A DNA stretch of 32,612 bases from Arenimonas malthae CC-JY-1 (GTDB taxonomy: Bacteria; Pseudomonadota; Gammaproteobacteria; Xanthomonadales; Xanthomonadaceae), in NCBI RefSeq assembly GCF_000747075.1, contig NZ_AVCH01000123.1:1-32612 (forward strand), read 5' to 3'. Below the pieces are notes generated by a model, which was not told the DNA's origin, made no database searches, and saw nothing but the letters and a program-made list of their open reading frames with translations. The position numbers and the translations under genes are program-made. Of the stretch, positions 25,637-32,612 are shown piece by piece; the first letter of the stretch is position 1; each line of letters opens with the position of its first letter.

Positions 25637-26437
25637 TCAAGCCTCCTTGGCCAGGGCGGCCTGCGCGGCGCGTCCGCGCGGGCCGTGGAAATACTCTTGC
25701 ACCCACGGGTGGTCGAATCGCTCGACTTCGGCCAGCGGGGCGTTGACCAGCACGCGCTTGTCGGCCAGCACCGCGACGCGGTCGCAGATGGCGTAGAGCG
25801 TGTCGAGGTCGTGGGTGATCAGGAACACGGTGAGCCCCAGCGCGCGCTGCAGCGTGCGGATGAGCTCGTCGAAGGCGGCGGCGCCGATCGGGTCGAGGCC
25901 GGCGGTGGGTTCGTCCAGGAAGAGCAGGGCGGGGTCGAGCGCCAGCGCGCGGGCGATGCCGGCGCGCTTGCGCATGCCGCCCGAGAGCTGCGAGGGCAGC
26001 TTGGCGCCGGCGTCCTCGCCCAGGCCGGCCATGCGGATCTTGAGCATGGCCAGGTCGTGCACCATGTCCTCGGGCAGCTCCGGGTAGTGCTCTTTCAGCG
26101 GCACCGAGACGTTTTCGGCCACGGTGAGCGAAGAGAACAGCGCGCCGTTCTGGAACAGCACGCCGGTGTTGCGCTCGATGATGCCGTGGGCGCGCGCGCG
26201 GTCGCTGAGCGCGTCCACGCCCAGCACCTCGATGCTGCCGCCCTGGGGTTCGCGCAGGCCCAGGATGGCGCGCATCAGCACCGACTTGCCGGTGCCGGAG
26301 CCGCCGACCACGCCGATGATCTCGCCGCGGCGGACGTCGAGGTCGAGGTTTTCGTGCACCACCTGCTCGCCGAAGGTGTTGCGCAGGCCGCGCACGCGGA
26401 TGGCCGGGCCGTCGCCGGCGGGCAGTTCGTCGCTCAC
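25637..26437 (-). CDS. MCE-type ABC transporter ATPase (MlaF-like)
   Basis: This 266-residue ATPase has Walker A GGSGTGKSV, a Q-loop in TGVLFQNGALFSSLTV, signature LSGGMRKRAG, Walker B ALLFLDEPTAGLD and an H-loop in THDLDT. GALFSSLTVAENV and the SGGM(R/Q)KR signature are typical of the MlaF subfamily. The GTG start at 26437 overlaps the permease stop (GTGA). A longer open frame runs upstream through the permease gene but has no family resemblance. Its cytoplasmic role is to power lipid movement through the MlaE-like permease. Confidence 0.93.
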   Translation of the reverse strand: MSDELPAGDGPAIRVRGLRNTFGEQVVHENLDLDVRRGEIIGVVGGSGTGKSVLMRAILGLREPQGGSIEVLGVDALSDRARAHGIIERNTGVLFQNGALFSSLTVAENVSVPLKEHYPELPEDMVHDLAMLKIRMAGLGEDAGAKLPSQLSGGMRKRAGIARALALDPALLFLDEPTAGLDPIGAAAFDELIRTLQRALGLTVFLITHDLDTLYAICDRVAVLADKRVLVNAPLAEVERFDHPWVQEYFHGPRGRAAQAALAKEA

Positions 26438-27543
26438 CAGTCCATCTCCATGAAGAACATGGCGGCGAAGGCGTCGAGCAGGATCACCAGCGAAATGGTC
26501 TGCACGACGCTGGAGGTGGTGCGCTCGCCCACCGACTCGGCCGTGCCCTTGACCTGGAAGCCCTCCAGGCAGCCGATGAGCGCGATGACCACCGCGAACA
26601 CCGGTGCCTTCGACACGCCCACCCAGAAATGCCGCAGCTCGGTGGTTTCCTGCAGGCGGGCCAGGAACATGTCCGGGCTCATGCCCAGGCTGGCCACGCT
26701 CACCGCCATGCCGCCGGCGATGCCCGCGACCATGGCCAGGAAGGTGAGCAGCGGCAGCATCACCAGCAGCGCCACCAAGCGCGGCAGCACCAGCAGTTCC
26801 ACCGGGTCCAGGCCCAGGGTGCGGATGGCGTCGATCTCCTCGCCGCTCTGCATGGCGCCTATTTGCGCGGTGAAGGCGCTGGCGGTGCGGCCGGCCAGCA
26901 GGATGGCGGTGAGCAGGACGGCGAATTCGCGCAGGAAGGCGATGCCCACCAGTTCGACCACGAAGATCTCGGCGCCGAAGTCGCGCAGCACCGTGGCGCC
27001 CAGGAAGGCGATGACCGCGCCGACCATGAAGCTCAGCAGCACCACCAGCGGCACCGCGTCGAGGCCCACCTGCTCCATGTGGTGGATGGTGGGCGTGGCG
27101 CGGAAGCGGGCGGGGCGCAGCAGCACGCCCAGCGCGGTCTTGAGGGTCAGTCCCAGGAAACCGACCAGGGCCAGCACCTCGCGGGTGTAGTCCTCGACCG
27201 CGAAGCCCATGCGGGCCAGCATTTCCTGCACGCCGTAGTCCTTGCGGACCACGCGCGGCGGGTTTTCGCAGATGGCGCGCACCGTCTCGGTGAGCGGCCG
27301 GTGCTCGGGTTTCACTTCCACCGTGGCCAGGCCCAGGCCGACCTTCACCGCGTAGCGCGAGAGCATCATGGCGCCGGCGGAATCGAGCCGGCGGATGTCG
27401 CGGCCGTCGATGTCGTCGGCCGAGGCCGGCGCCGCCTCGATCAGCGCCAGCAGCTGGGCGGCGTTGGCGAGGGTCCAGTCGCCGCGGGCGCTGAGGATGC
27501 CCGGGTGGCGTTCGCTGGTGTCGATGCGTGGCGCTTCGCTCAT
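26434..27543 (-). CDS. MlaE-like permease with N-terminal STAS domain
   Basis: This 369-residue fusion has an N-terminal part (about 1-95) that looks like a STAS domain: GILSARGDWTLANAAQLL, then RRLDSAGAMMLSRY, which places a Ser at the site where MlaB-type domains have Ser or Thr. The rest is an MlaE permease with FLREFAVLLTAILLAGRTAS, AQIGAMQSGEEIDAIRTLG and LPRLVALLVMLPLL. In E. coli MlaB and MlaE are separate; here they are one chain. ATG 27543 is the first gene of the operon. No clear ribosome-binding site precedes it. Phospholipid or another lipid is the likely cargo; direction is unknown. Confidence 0.92.
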   Translation of the reverse strand: MSEAPRIDTSERHPGILSARGDWTLANAAQLLALIEAAPASADDIDGRDIRRLDSAGAMMLSRYAVKVGLGLATVEVKPEHRPLTETVRAICENPPRVVRKDYGVQEMLARMGFAVEDYTREVLALVGFLGLTLKTALGVLLRPARFRATPTIHHMEQVGLDAVPLVVLLSFMVGAVIAFLGATVLRDFGAEIFVVELVGIAFLREFAVLLTAILLAGRTASAFTAQIGAMQSGEEIDAIRTLGLDPVELLVLPRLVALLVMLPLLTFLAMVAGIAGGMAVSVASLGMSPDMFLARLQETTELRHFWVGVSKAPVFAVVIALIGCLEGFQVKGTAESVGERTTSSVVQTISLVILLDAFAAMFFMEMDW

Positions 27544-27576
27544 TGCGCGGGGGCGCGTCCGTCGGGGCCAGCGCAG

Positions 27577-27582
27577 AGCATA
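27577..27582 (-). promoter_or_regulatory. Candidate -10 element for the MCE lipid transport operon
   Basis: TATGCT, reading on the minus strand from 27582 to 27577, is 33 bases before the permease ATG. The -35 region is poor. The region is shared with the divergent ThrE-like gene starting at 27651. Confidence 0.35.
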
Positions 27583-27650
27583 GCCGGCGCGGCGGCCCGG
27601 CGTGAAATCCGGCTGCGCCCGCGCGGCGGCCTGTGCCATGCTTCCGGCCC

Positions 27651-28910
27651 ATGAACGCCCCCGTCCTCACCAGCCAGGCGACCTACGAGGCCCAGGCGAA
27701 CTTCGTGGCCGAACTGGCCACGCGCCTGCACGTGTACGGCACCACCGCCCAGCGCCTCGAGGCCGCGGTGGAGGCGGTGGCGCACCGGCTGGGGCTGGAC
27801 TGCGAGATCTTCTCCAACCCCACCGGCATGATCCTGAGCTTCGCCGACCCGGTGCGTGGCCAGCACAACGGCATCACCCGCGTGATCCGGCTCGACCCGG
27901 GCGAACAGAACCTGGCCCGGCTGGCCGCCACCGACGCCATCGCCGAAGACGTGCTGGCCGGCCGCCTGGCCCCGGCCGACGGCCTGGCCGCGCTCAAGGC
28001 GCTCGACCGCCCCGGCACGCGCCGGATGCAGGCGCTGGCGGCCTTCAGCTTCGGCCTGTCGGCGGCGGCGGTGGCGGCGCTGCTGGGCGCGGGCCTGGCG
28101 GGCGTGGTCACGTCCGGCGTGATCGGCCTGGTCATCGGCGTGATGGCGGTGCTGGCTGGCGGCCGGCCGCGGCTGGGCGAGGCGCTGGAGGCCATCGCCG
28201 CGATGGTGGCGACGCTGCTGGCGGCGGCGGTGGCCACCTTCATCGAGCCGCTGTCGTTCAAGACGGTCATCGTGGCCTCGCTGATCGTGCTGATGCCGGG
28301 CCTGATGCTGACCAACGCCGTGAGCGAGCTGTCGGCCCAGCACCTGGTGTCGGGCACGGCGCGTTTCGCCGGCGCGCTGATGATCCTGATGAAGCTCACC
28401 TTCGGCACCGTGGCCGCCATGCAGGTGGTGCGGCTGCTGGGCTGGGTGCCGCAGGAGGCGGCGGCGCAGCCGCTGCCGGTGGTGGCCGAGCTGGCGGCGC
28501 TGGGCGTGGCGGCGTTCGCGTTCGCGGTGCTGTTCCAGGCCTCGCGGCGCGACTACCCGCTGGTGATGGGTTCGGTGCTGCTGGGCTACGCGCTCACCCG
28601 CCTGGGCGGCGAGGTGCTGGGCCTGGCCTCGGAAAACTTCGCCGGCGGCGCCTTCTTCGCCGGCATGGGCGTGGCGGCGCTGAGCAATGTCTACGGCCGC
28701 TGGCGCAACCGCCCGGGCGCGCTGGTGCGCGTGCCCGGCATCATCCTGCTGGTGCCGGGCAGCGTGGGTTTCCGCAGCCTCAACTTCGTGATGGAGCGCG
28801 ACGTGATCCTTGGCCTGGACACCGCCTTCGCCCTGCTCTCGGCGCTGATCGCGCTGGTGGCGGGGCTGCTGTTCGGCAACCTGCTGGTGCCGTCGCGGCG
28901 GAATATCTGA
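27651..28910 (+). CDS. Threonine/serine exporter family protein (ThrE-like)
   Basis: This 419-residue protein has a cytoplasmic N-terminal part (about 1-125) with FVAELATRLHVYGTTAQRLE and GLDCEIFSNPTGMILSF. About ten membrane helices follow, split in two blocks (ThrE and ThrE_2 halves). The second half contains SGTARFAGALMILMKLTFG and VPGIILLVPGSVGFRSL, as in corynebacterial ThrE. It would export threonine or serine, or other small metabolites, by proton coupling. ATG 27651 is preferred over the in-frame GTG 27633. A CATGCT hexamer at 27637-27642 might be a -10 for a leaderless transcript. The gene ends seven bases from a convergent H-NS gene. Confidence 0.9.
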   Translation: MNAPVLTSQATYEAQANFVAELATRLHVYGTTAQRLEAAVEAVAHRLGLDCEIFSNPTGMILSFADPVRGQHNGITRVIRLDPGEQNLARLAATDAIAEDVLAGRLAPADGLAALKALDRPGTRRMQALAAFSFGLSAAAVAALLGAGLAGVVTSGVIGLVIGVMAVLAGGRPRLGEALEAIAAMVATLLAAAVATFIEPLSFKTVIVASLIVLMPGLMLTNAVSELSAQHLVSGTARFAGALMILMKLTFGTVAAMQVVRLLGWVPQEAAAQPLPVVAELAALGVAAFAFAVLFQASRRDYPLVMGSVLLGYALTRLGGEVLGLASENFAGGAFFAGMGVAALSNVYGRWRNRPGALVRVPGIILLVPGSVGFRSLNFVMERDVILGLDTAFALLSALIALVAGLLFGNLLVPSRRNI

Positions 28911-28917
28911 CCCGCCC

Positions 28918-29295
28918 TTACTTCGCGATGGCGAAGTCCTCGAGCTTGCGGCCGCGGGCGAGTTCGGCGGCGAGCCACTTGGGCGGCATGCCGCGGCCGG
29001 CCCAGGTCTGGGTGGGGTCGGCGGGGTTGCGGTACTTCGGCGGCACCTTGGCGCCCTTGGCGGCGGACTTGCGCGCCGGGGCCTTCTTCGCGGCCACGCC
29101 GGCCTTTTCGCGCACCATGCGGCCGGTGCCGAACAGCTCGTCCACGGTGTAACCCTCGGCCTTGGCCAGCGACACCAGCTTCTTGCGCACGGCGGCGATG
29201 GGCTTGCGCTTGGCCAGGGTCTTCTTGCGCTGGCTGGCCTTGGCGATCAGGGCCTGGAGTTCCTTGGCCGACAGGCCATCGAGGTTGATGCTCAT
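28918..29295 (-). CDS. H-NS family nucleoid-associated protein
   Basis: This 125-residue basic protein has a short N-terminal helical region (1-50) for oligomerisation. A Lys/Ala-rich linker (60-85) follows. The C-terminal DNA-binding module is YRNPADPTQTWAGRGMPPKWL (89-109), which fits the H-NS pattern of aromatic-R-x-P then TW-x-GRG-x-P-x-WL. The loop has RGM where many have RGR. It probably silences AT-rich or foreign DNA and binds as dimers or filaments. ATG 29295 is clear, with AAGGAAA just upstream. Transcription probably initiates in the region 29296-29412, which contains inverted repeats. Confidence 0.9.
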   Translation of the reverse strand: MSINLDGLSAKELQALIAKASQRKKTLAKRKPIAAVRKKLVSLAKAEGYTVDELFGTGRMVREKAGVAAKKAPARKSAAKGAKVPPKYRNPADPTQTWAGRGMPPKWLAAELARGRKLEDFAIAK

Positions 29296-29323
29296 GGGTT
29301 TCCTTGGGTTCCTGAAATGACAA

Positions 29324-29355
29324 CGGGGTTTCCAGGCAGTTGCCCGGAAACCCCG
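29324..29355. promoter_or_regulatory. Strong hairpin upstream of the H-NS gene
   Basis: CGGGGTTTCC (29324-29333) pairs perfectly with GGAAACCCCG (29346-29355) across a 12-base loop that can itself pair GGCA with TGCC. It lies between the proS stop (29413) and the H-NS ATG (29295), on the minus strand about 30 bases upstream of the ATG. No T run follows on the minus strand, so it may act in the 5' leader or as an operator rather than as a simple terminator. Nearby are further GGTTTC/GAAACC copies and a TTTCGCGAAA palindrome (29376-29385). Confidence 0.55.
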
Positions 29356-29412
29356 ATGGTAAACCCGTTGAAACCTTTCGCGAAACCCGCGGGCGGGTAT
29401 CGCGCGGTTTTC

Positions 29413-31113
29413 TTACGCCAGCCCGAGGCGCTGCCACAGGGCGGCGCGGTCCAGGTTCTCGCTGTCGGCGGCGCGGCGGGCGCGGTATTCGAAGGTGCCG
29501 GCCTCGAGGCCGCGGCCCGACACCACCACGCGGTGCGGGATGCCGATCAGCTCGATGTCGCCGAACATCACGCCCGGGCGCAGGCCGCGGTCGTCGATGG
29601 CCACCTCCAGGCCGGCGGCCTGGAGCTCGGCGTAGAGCGCGTCGGCGGCTTCGACCACGGCCGGGTCGTTCTTCGGGTTGATGATGCACACCGCCACCTG
29701 CCAGGGCGCCATCGGCGCCGGCCAGCAGATGCCGTTGGCGTCGAAGTTCTGCTCGATGGCGGCGGCGACGATGCGCGACACGCCGATGCCGTAGCAGCCC
29801 ATGTGCATGACCTGGGCCTTGCCCTCGGCGTCGAGCACGGTGGCCTTGAGCGCCTCGGCGTACTTCTGGCCGAGCTGGAACACGTGGCCCACCTCGATGC
29901 CGCGGGCAATGCGCAGCGTGCCCTTGCCGTCGGGCGAGGGGTCGCCCTCGACCACGTTGCGCAGGTCGGCCACCAGCGCCGGCTCGGGCAGGTCGCGGCC
30001 CCAGTTCACGCCGGCAAGGTGGAAACCCTTGCGATTGGCGCCGACGACGAAATCGGCCATGGCCGCCACGGTGCGGTCGGCGATGACGGTGATGGCCTTG
30101 GCGGGCTTCACCGGGCCGATGAAGCCGGGCTCGCAGCCCAGGTGCTCGTTGATCTCGGCCTCGGTCGCCAGGCGGAACTCGGCCAGGCCCGGCACCTTCG
30201 ACAGCTTGATCTCGTTGACCACGTGGTCGCCGCGCACCAGCGCCAGCACGAAGCCCTGCTCGCCCACCACGGCCACCGACTTCACGGTGCGCGCCAGCGC
30301 GATGCCCATCAGCTTGGCGACTTCCTCGCAGGTGCGCTGCCAGGGCGTTTCGACCTCGCGCATGGCCTCGGCGGCGGCGGGGCGGGCGCCGGGCGCCATC
30401 GCCTCGGCCATCTCGACGTTGGCGGCGTAGTCGCTGCCATCGGAGAAGGCGATGGCGTCCTCGCCCGAGTCGGCCAGCACGTGGAACTCGTGCGAGGCGC
30501 TGCCGCCGATGGCGCCGGTGTCGGCGTTCACGGCGCGGAACACCAGGCCCAGGCGGGTGAAGATGCGCGAATAGGCGTCGTACATCGCCTGGTAGGTTTC
30601 GCGCAGGCTTTCGGTGCCCAGGTGGAAGGAGTAGGCGTCCTTCATCAGGAACTCGCGCGCGCGCATCACGCCGAAGCGCGGGCGGATCTCGTCGCGGAAC
30701 TTGGTCTGGATCTGGTAGAAGTTCACCGGCAGCTGCTTGTAGCTGCGCAGCTCGTTGCGGGCGAAGTCGGTGACCACTTCCTCGTGGGTCGGGCCGTAGC
30801 AGAACTCGCCGTCCTTGCGGTCCCTGATCTTCAGCAGCTGGCCGCCGAACTTCTGCCAGCGGCCGGTTTCCTCCCACAGCTCGCGCGGCTGGATCGACGG
30901 CATCAGCATCTCGATGGCGCCGGCGCGGTCCATTTCCTCGCGCACGATGGCCTCCACCTTGCGCAGCACGCGCAGGCCCAGCGGGCTCCAGGTGTACAGG
31001 CCGGCGGCCAGCTTGCGGATCATGCCGGCGCGCAGCATCAGCTGGTGGCTGACGACTTCGGCGTCGGCGGGGGTTTCCTTGCTGGTGTTGAGGTGGAACT
31101 GGGAAAGACGCAT
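29413..31113 (-). CDS. proS: Prolyl-tRNA synthetase (bacterial type, with editing domain)
   Basis: This 566-residue class II synthetase charges tRNA-Pro. Evidence is [17 protein letters not shown] near the start, [18 protein letters not shown], motif 2 [21 protein letters not shown] (139-159), an inserted editing domain between motifs 2 and 3 (about 225-385), [18 protein letters not shown], and motif 3 [11 protein letters not shown]. The length is normal for the prokaryote-like form. A C-terminal anticodon domain follows with [22 protein letters not shown] 31113 has no strong ribosome-binding site. A near-consensus TACAAT -10 (31151-31146, minus) lies 33 bases upstream. Confidence 0.97.
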   Translation of the reverse strand: MRLSQFHLNTSKETPADAEVVSHQLMLRAGMIRKLAAGLYTWSPLGLRVLRKVEAIVREEMDRAGAIEMLMPSIQPRELWEETGRWQKFGGQLLKIRDRKDGEFCYGPTHEEVVTDFARNELRSYKQLPVNFYQIQTKFRDEIRPRFGVMRAREFLMKDAYSFHLGTESLRETYQAMYDAYSRIFTRLGLVFRAVNADTGAIGGSASHEFHVLADSGEDAIAFSDGSDYAANVEMAEAMAPGARPAAAEAMREVETPWQRTCEEVAKLMGIALARTVKSVAVVGEQGFVLALVRGDHVVNEIKLSKVPGLAEFRLATEAEINEHLGCEPGFIGPVKPAKAITVIADRTVAAMADFVVGANRKGFHLAGVNWGRDLPEPALVADLRNVVEGDPSPDGKGTLRIARGIEVGHVFQLGQKYAEALKATVLDAEGKAQVMHMGCYGIGVSRIVAAAIEQNFDANGICWPAPMAPWQVAVCIINPKNDPAVVEAADALYAELQAAGLEVAIDDRGLRPGVMFGDIELIGIPHRVVVSGRGLEAGTFEYRARRAADSENLDRAALWQRLGLA

Positions 31114-31145
31114 CGGGGGAACCGGGCCGCTTGGGTGGGTCGGCC

Positions 31146-31151
31146 ATTGTA
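31146..31151 (-). promoter_or_regulatory. Candidate -10 element for proS
   Basis: TACAAT on the minus strand (31151 to 31146) differs from consensus at one position. It sits 33 bases before the proS ATG. The -35 region, about 17 bases further, is not recognisable. Confidence 0.45.
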
Positions 31152-31179
31152 ACGGCCGCCCGGCCCCCCGTGGCGCGGC

Positions 31180-31578
31180 TTACTGGCCTTCGGCGGCCGG
31201 CGTGCAGTAGGCGTCGACCTGGCGCTTGGCCATGTCGCGGTTGCTGGCGCGCTCCTCGGCGCTCATTTCCTCGGGCTTGCCGTCGCCGTCGCGGTCGAAC
31301 TGCACGCGCTTGTCGGAGGCCAGCAGCTCGTAGTTGGCCTTGGCGCGGTCGCAGGCCTGTTCGGCCGGGCTCTTGGCCGGGGCCTCGGCGGCGGCGGCCG
31401 GGGGCGCGTCGGGCTCGGAGGTGCCGACGCGGTGCGCCTTGGCGTCCTCGGTTTCGATCTGGGAATACACGGTCTCGCCCGACTTGCCCTTGGACTTGTA
31501 GACCGTGGTGTCCTCGGCGGAAACCAGGCCCGGCATCAGGGCGGCGGACAGGGCAAGCAGCAGGGCGTGGCGGGACAT
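31180..31578 (-). CDS. Small secreted DUF4124-like protein with EF-hand-like loop
   Basis: This 132-residue protein has a cleavable signal peptide (MSRHALLLALSAALMPGLVSA, cut before ED). The mature part opens with TTVYKSKGKSGETVYSQIE, which resembles the DUF4124 pattern (VYK...G.V.YSD). A Pro/Ala-rich linker follows. Near the C-terminus, DRDGDGKPEEMSAEE looks like a calcium-binding EF-hand-type loop. Two Cys (in EQACDRAK and DAYCTPA) could pair in the periplasm. ATG 31578 has GGAGG seven bases upstream. The function is unknown; it lies downstream of no obvious partner, between pssA (divergent) and proS. Confidence 0.78.
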   Translation of the reverse strand: MSRHALLLALSAALMPGLVSAEDTTVYKSKGKSGETVYSQIETEDAKAHRVGTSEPDAPPAAAAEAPAKSPAEQACDRAKANYELLASDKRVQFDRDGDGKPEEMSAEERASNRDMAKRQVDAYCTPAAEGQ

Positions 31579-31667
31579 GGCGGGCCTCCGGGGGCGTTCG
31601 TGCGACCGTGATACCACCACCGCCCTGACCCCGCAAGGCGAGGCTATGGGCGGCTCCGGCGAGCCGC

Positions 31668-31673
31668 TACACT
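31668..31673 (+). promoter_or_regulatory. Candidate -10 element for pssA (leaderless transcript)
   Basis: TACACT lies only six bases before the pssA ATG at 31680. Transcription would then begin at or next to the A of the ATG, giving a leaderless mRNA. No ribosome-binding site is seen before the ATG, which agrees. Confidence 0.45.
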
Positions 31674-31679
31674 GGCGCC

Positions 31680-32444
31680 ATGGAACCCACCGAAGACACC
31701 GGCCCGGCGCGTGGCCGCGGCATCTACCTGCTGCCCAACCTGCTGACCACGGGCGGGCTGTTTGCCGGGTTCTACGCCATCCTGGCCGCCGCCAGCGGCA
31801 ACTTCGAGAACGCCTGCATCGCCGTGTTCGTGGCCGCCCTGTTCGACGGCCTGGACGGCCGGGTGGCCCGCATGACCGGCACCACCAGCGATTTCGGCGT
31901 GCAGTACGACTCCCTGGCCGACCTGGTGAGCTTCGGCATGGCGCCCTCGCTGGTGATGTACCACTGGGCCCTGGTGGGTTTCCGCGCCGACGGCCCGGTG
32001 CTGGCCAAGGTGGGCTGGGCCGCCGCCTTCCTGTACGCCGCCTGCGCCGCGCTGCGCCTGGCGCGCTTCAACACCCAGGTGGGTTCCACCGACAAGCGCT
32101 TCTTCATCGGCCTGGCCAGCCCGGCCGCGGCCGGCCTGGTGGTGTCCTTCGTCTGGGCCATGAACACCTTTGGCTACGGCGGCCAGGGCCTGCGCTGGCT
32201 GGCGCTGGGCGTCACGGTGGCGGCCGGCCTGCTGATGGTGAGCCGGGTGAAGTACTTCAGCTTCAAGGGGTTCCCGAAGGGCGGACGCGTGCCGTTTTTC
32301 GTGATGGCGCTGGTGGTGGTCACCATCGCCGTGCTGTTCATCGCCCAGGCCAAGGGCCTGTTCGCGCTGGCGCTGGCGTATGCGCTGTCGGGCCCGGCCT
32401 ATGGCCTGTGGGTGCTGGCGCGCCGGAAGAAGGCCGCGGCATGA
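31680..32444 (+). CDS. pssA: CDP-diacylglycerol--serine O-phosphatidyltransferase
   Basis: This 254-residue membrane enzyme makes phosphatidylserine, the precursor of phosphatidylethanolamine. The CDP-alcohol phosphatidyltransferase signature is intact: DGLDGRVARMTG followed by FGVQYDSLAD, giving the conserved Asp set of DG..AR...G...D...D. The start YLLPNLLTTGGLFAGFYA and later FIGLASPAAAGLVVS are typical of the Bacillus/Xanthomonas type PssA with about seven membrane helices. The stop overlaps the following ATG (ATGA at 32441-32444). Confidence 0.95.
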   Translation: MEPTEDTGPARGRGIYLLPNLLTTGGLFAGFYAILAAASGNFENACIAVFVAALFDGLDGRVARMTGTTSDFGVQYDSLADLVSFGMAPSLVMYHWALVGFRADGPVLAKVGWAAAFLYAACAALRLARFNTQVGSTDKRFFIGLASPAAAGLVVSFVWAMNTFGYGGQGLRWLALGVTVAAGLLMVSRVKYFSFKGFPKGGRVPFFVMALVVVTIAVLFIAQAKGLFALALAYALSGPAYGLWVLARRKKAAA

Positions 32445-32612
32445 GCTGGAACCCGGCGCAGCGGGCCATGCTGTCGGCGATGGGCTACACGCTCTACCGC
32501 CCGGCCGGCGCGCCCGTCGCGGAGTCGCCGGCCGTGGCCGCCACCGGCGCCTTGCCCGAGGGCCCGCTGCTGAAGGCCCTGCGTCGCGCCGCGCGCCGCG
32601 ACGACCTGGCGG
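32441..32612 (+). CDS. 5' part of an unidentified gene, possibly holD-like
   Basis: The ATG overlaps the pssA stop, and the frame stays open to the window edge (57 codons). It begins MSWNPAQRAMLSAMGYTLYR and continues with Ala/Pro-rich and Arg-rich stretches. The opening vaguely recalls HolD, the DNA polymerase III psi subunit (a short N-terminal helix followed by LG.T...), and holD often lies near rimI. This is weak; I would call it hypothetical until the rest is seen. Confidence 0.55.
   Translation, partial: MSWNPAQRAMLSAMGYTLYRPAGAPVAESPAVAATGALPEGPLLKALRRAARRDDLA

Noticed and set aside
29324-29355. Simple intrinsic terminator for proS
   Set aside because: The stem is strong, but no T run follows on the minus strand. 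I therefore list it as a regulatory hairpin of uncertain role.
29317-31152. 611-residue plus-strand frame over proS
   Set aside because: It is antisense to a clear prolyl-tRNA synthetase, and its composition is typical of a shadow frame.
1-32612. CRISPR array, tRNA or rRNA genes, insertion sequence or prophage
   Set aside because: No regularly spaced repeats, no tRNA-like or rRNA sequence, and no transposase, integrase or phage structural proteins were recognised.

Overview
The window is very GC-rich, with densely packed genes and many start codons overlapping the preceding stop codon (ATGA or GTGA). It is most likely a chromosomal segment from the Xanthomonadaceae/Lysobacterales. The best clue is synteny. 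A surface-polysaccharide cluster with an ABC O-antigen exporter (wzm-wzt) sits directly after metB and ends at a two-subunit CoA transferase (lpsI-lpsJ) and etfA/etfB. From memory of the family, this metB...etfA interval is the usual LPS O-antigen locus of Xanthomonas and relatives. The genus cannot be fixed from sequence alone.

Layout. (1) 1-1300: the tail of an unidentified gene, a strong terminator, and a membrane acyltransferase 3 protein. (2) 1382-10393: metB, wzm, wzt, a sulfotransferase-like protein with a long coiled-coil tail, two cytoplasmic glycosyltransferases, a polytopic membrane protein and a GtrB/DPM-like glycosyltransferase, all on the plus strand and nearly all overlapping. 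(3) 10480-12210: lpsI, lpsJ and a GtrA-like flippase, closed by a bidirectional terminator. (4) 12293-13991 (minus): etfB-etfA. (5) 14174-17782: a TauE/SafE permease, cysD and a cysN/cysC fusion, which make PAPS. (6) 17801-22033 (minus): ETF-ubiquinone oxidoreductase followed by an ATP-grasp / methyltransferase / ATP-grasp trio of unknown product. (7) 22134-24111: an amidase-family protein without its catalytic triad, and an AlkB-like dioxygenase. (8) 24080-27543 (minus): an MCE/Mla-type lipid transport operon. (9) 27651-32612: a ThrE-like exporter, an H-NS-family protein, proS, a small secreted DUF4124-like protein, pssA and the start of one further gene.

How the genes may work together. The polysaccharide genes fit an ABC-transporter-dependent O-antigen pathway, in which Wzt carries a C-terminal carbohydrate-binding domain. 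The sulfotransferase-like coiled-coil protein next to wzt, together with PAPS-forming genes about 9 kb away that have no visible reductive (cysH/cysIJ) partners, suggests a sulfated or sulfate-capped O-antigen. This is an inference. The membrane protein, GtrB-like and GtrA-like genes look like a dispersed three-part O-antigen glycosylation module. The two clearest oddities outside the LPS genes are the amidase homologue with Thr/Ala/Ala in place of Lys/cis-Ser/Ser, and the uncharacterised ATP-grasp-methyltransferase-ATP-grasp operon. No tRNA, rRNA, CRISPR array, insertion sequence or phage gene was recognised. No stretch over 300 bases lacks a gene; the largest gap is 13992-14173.
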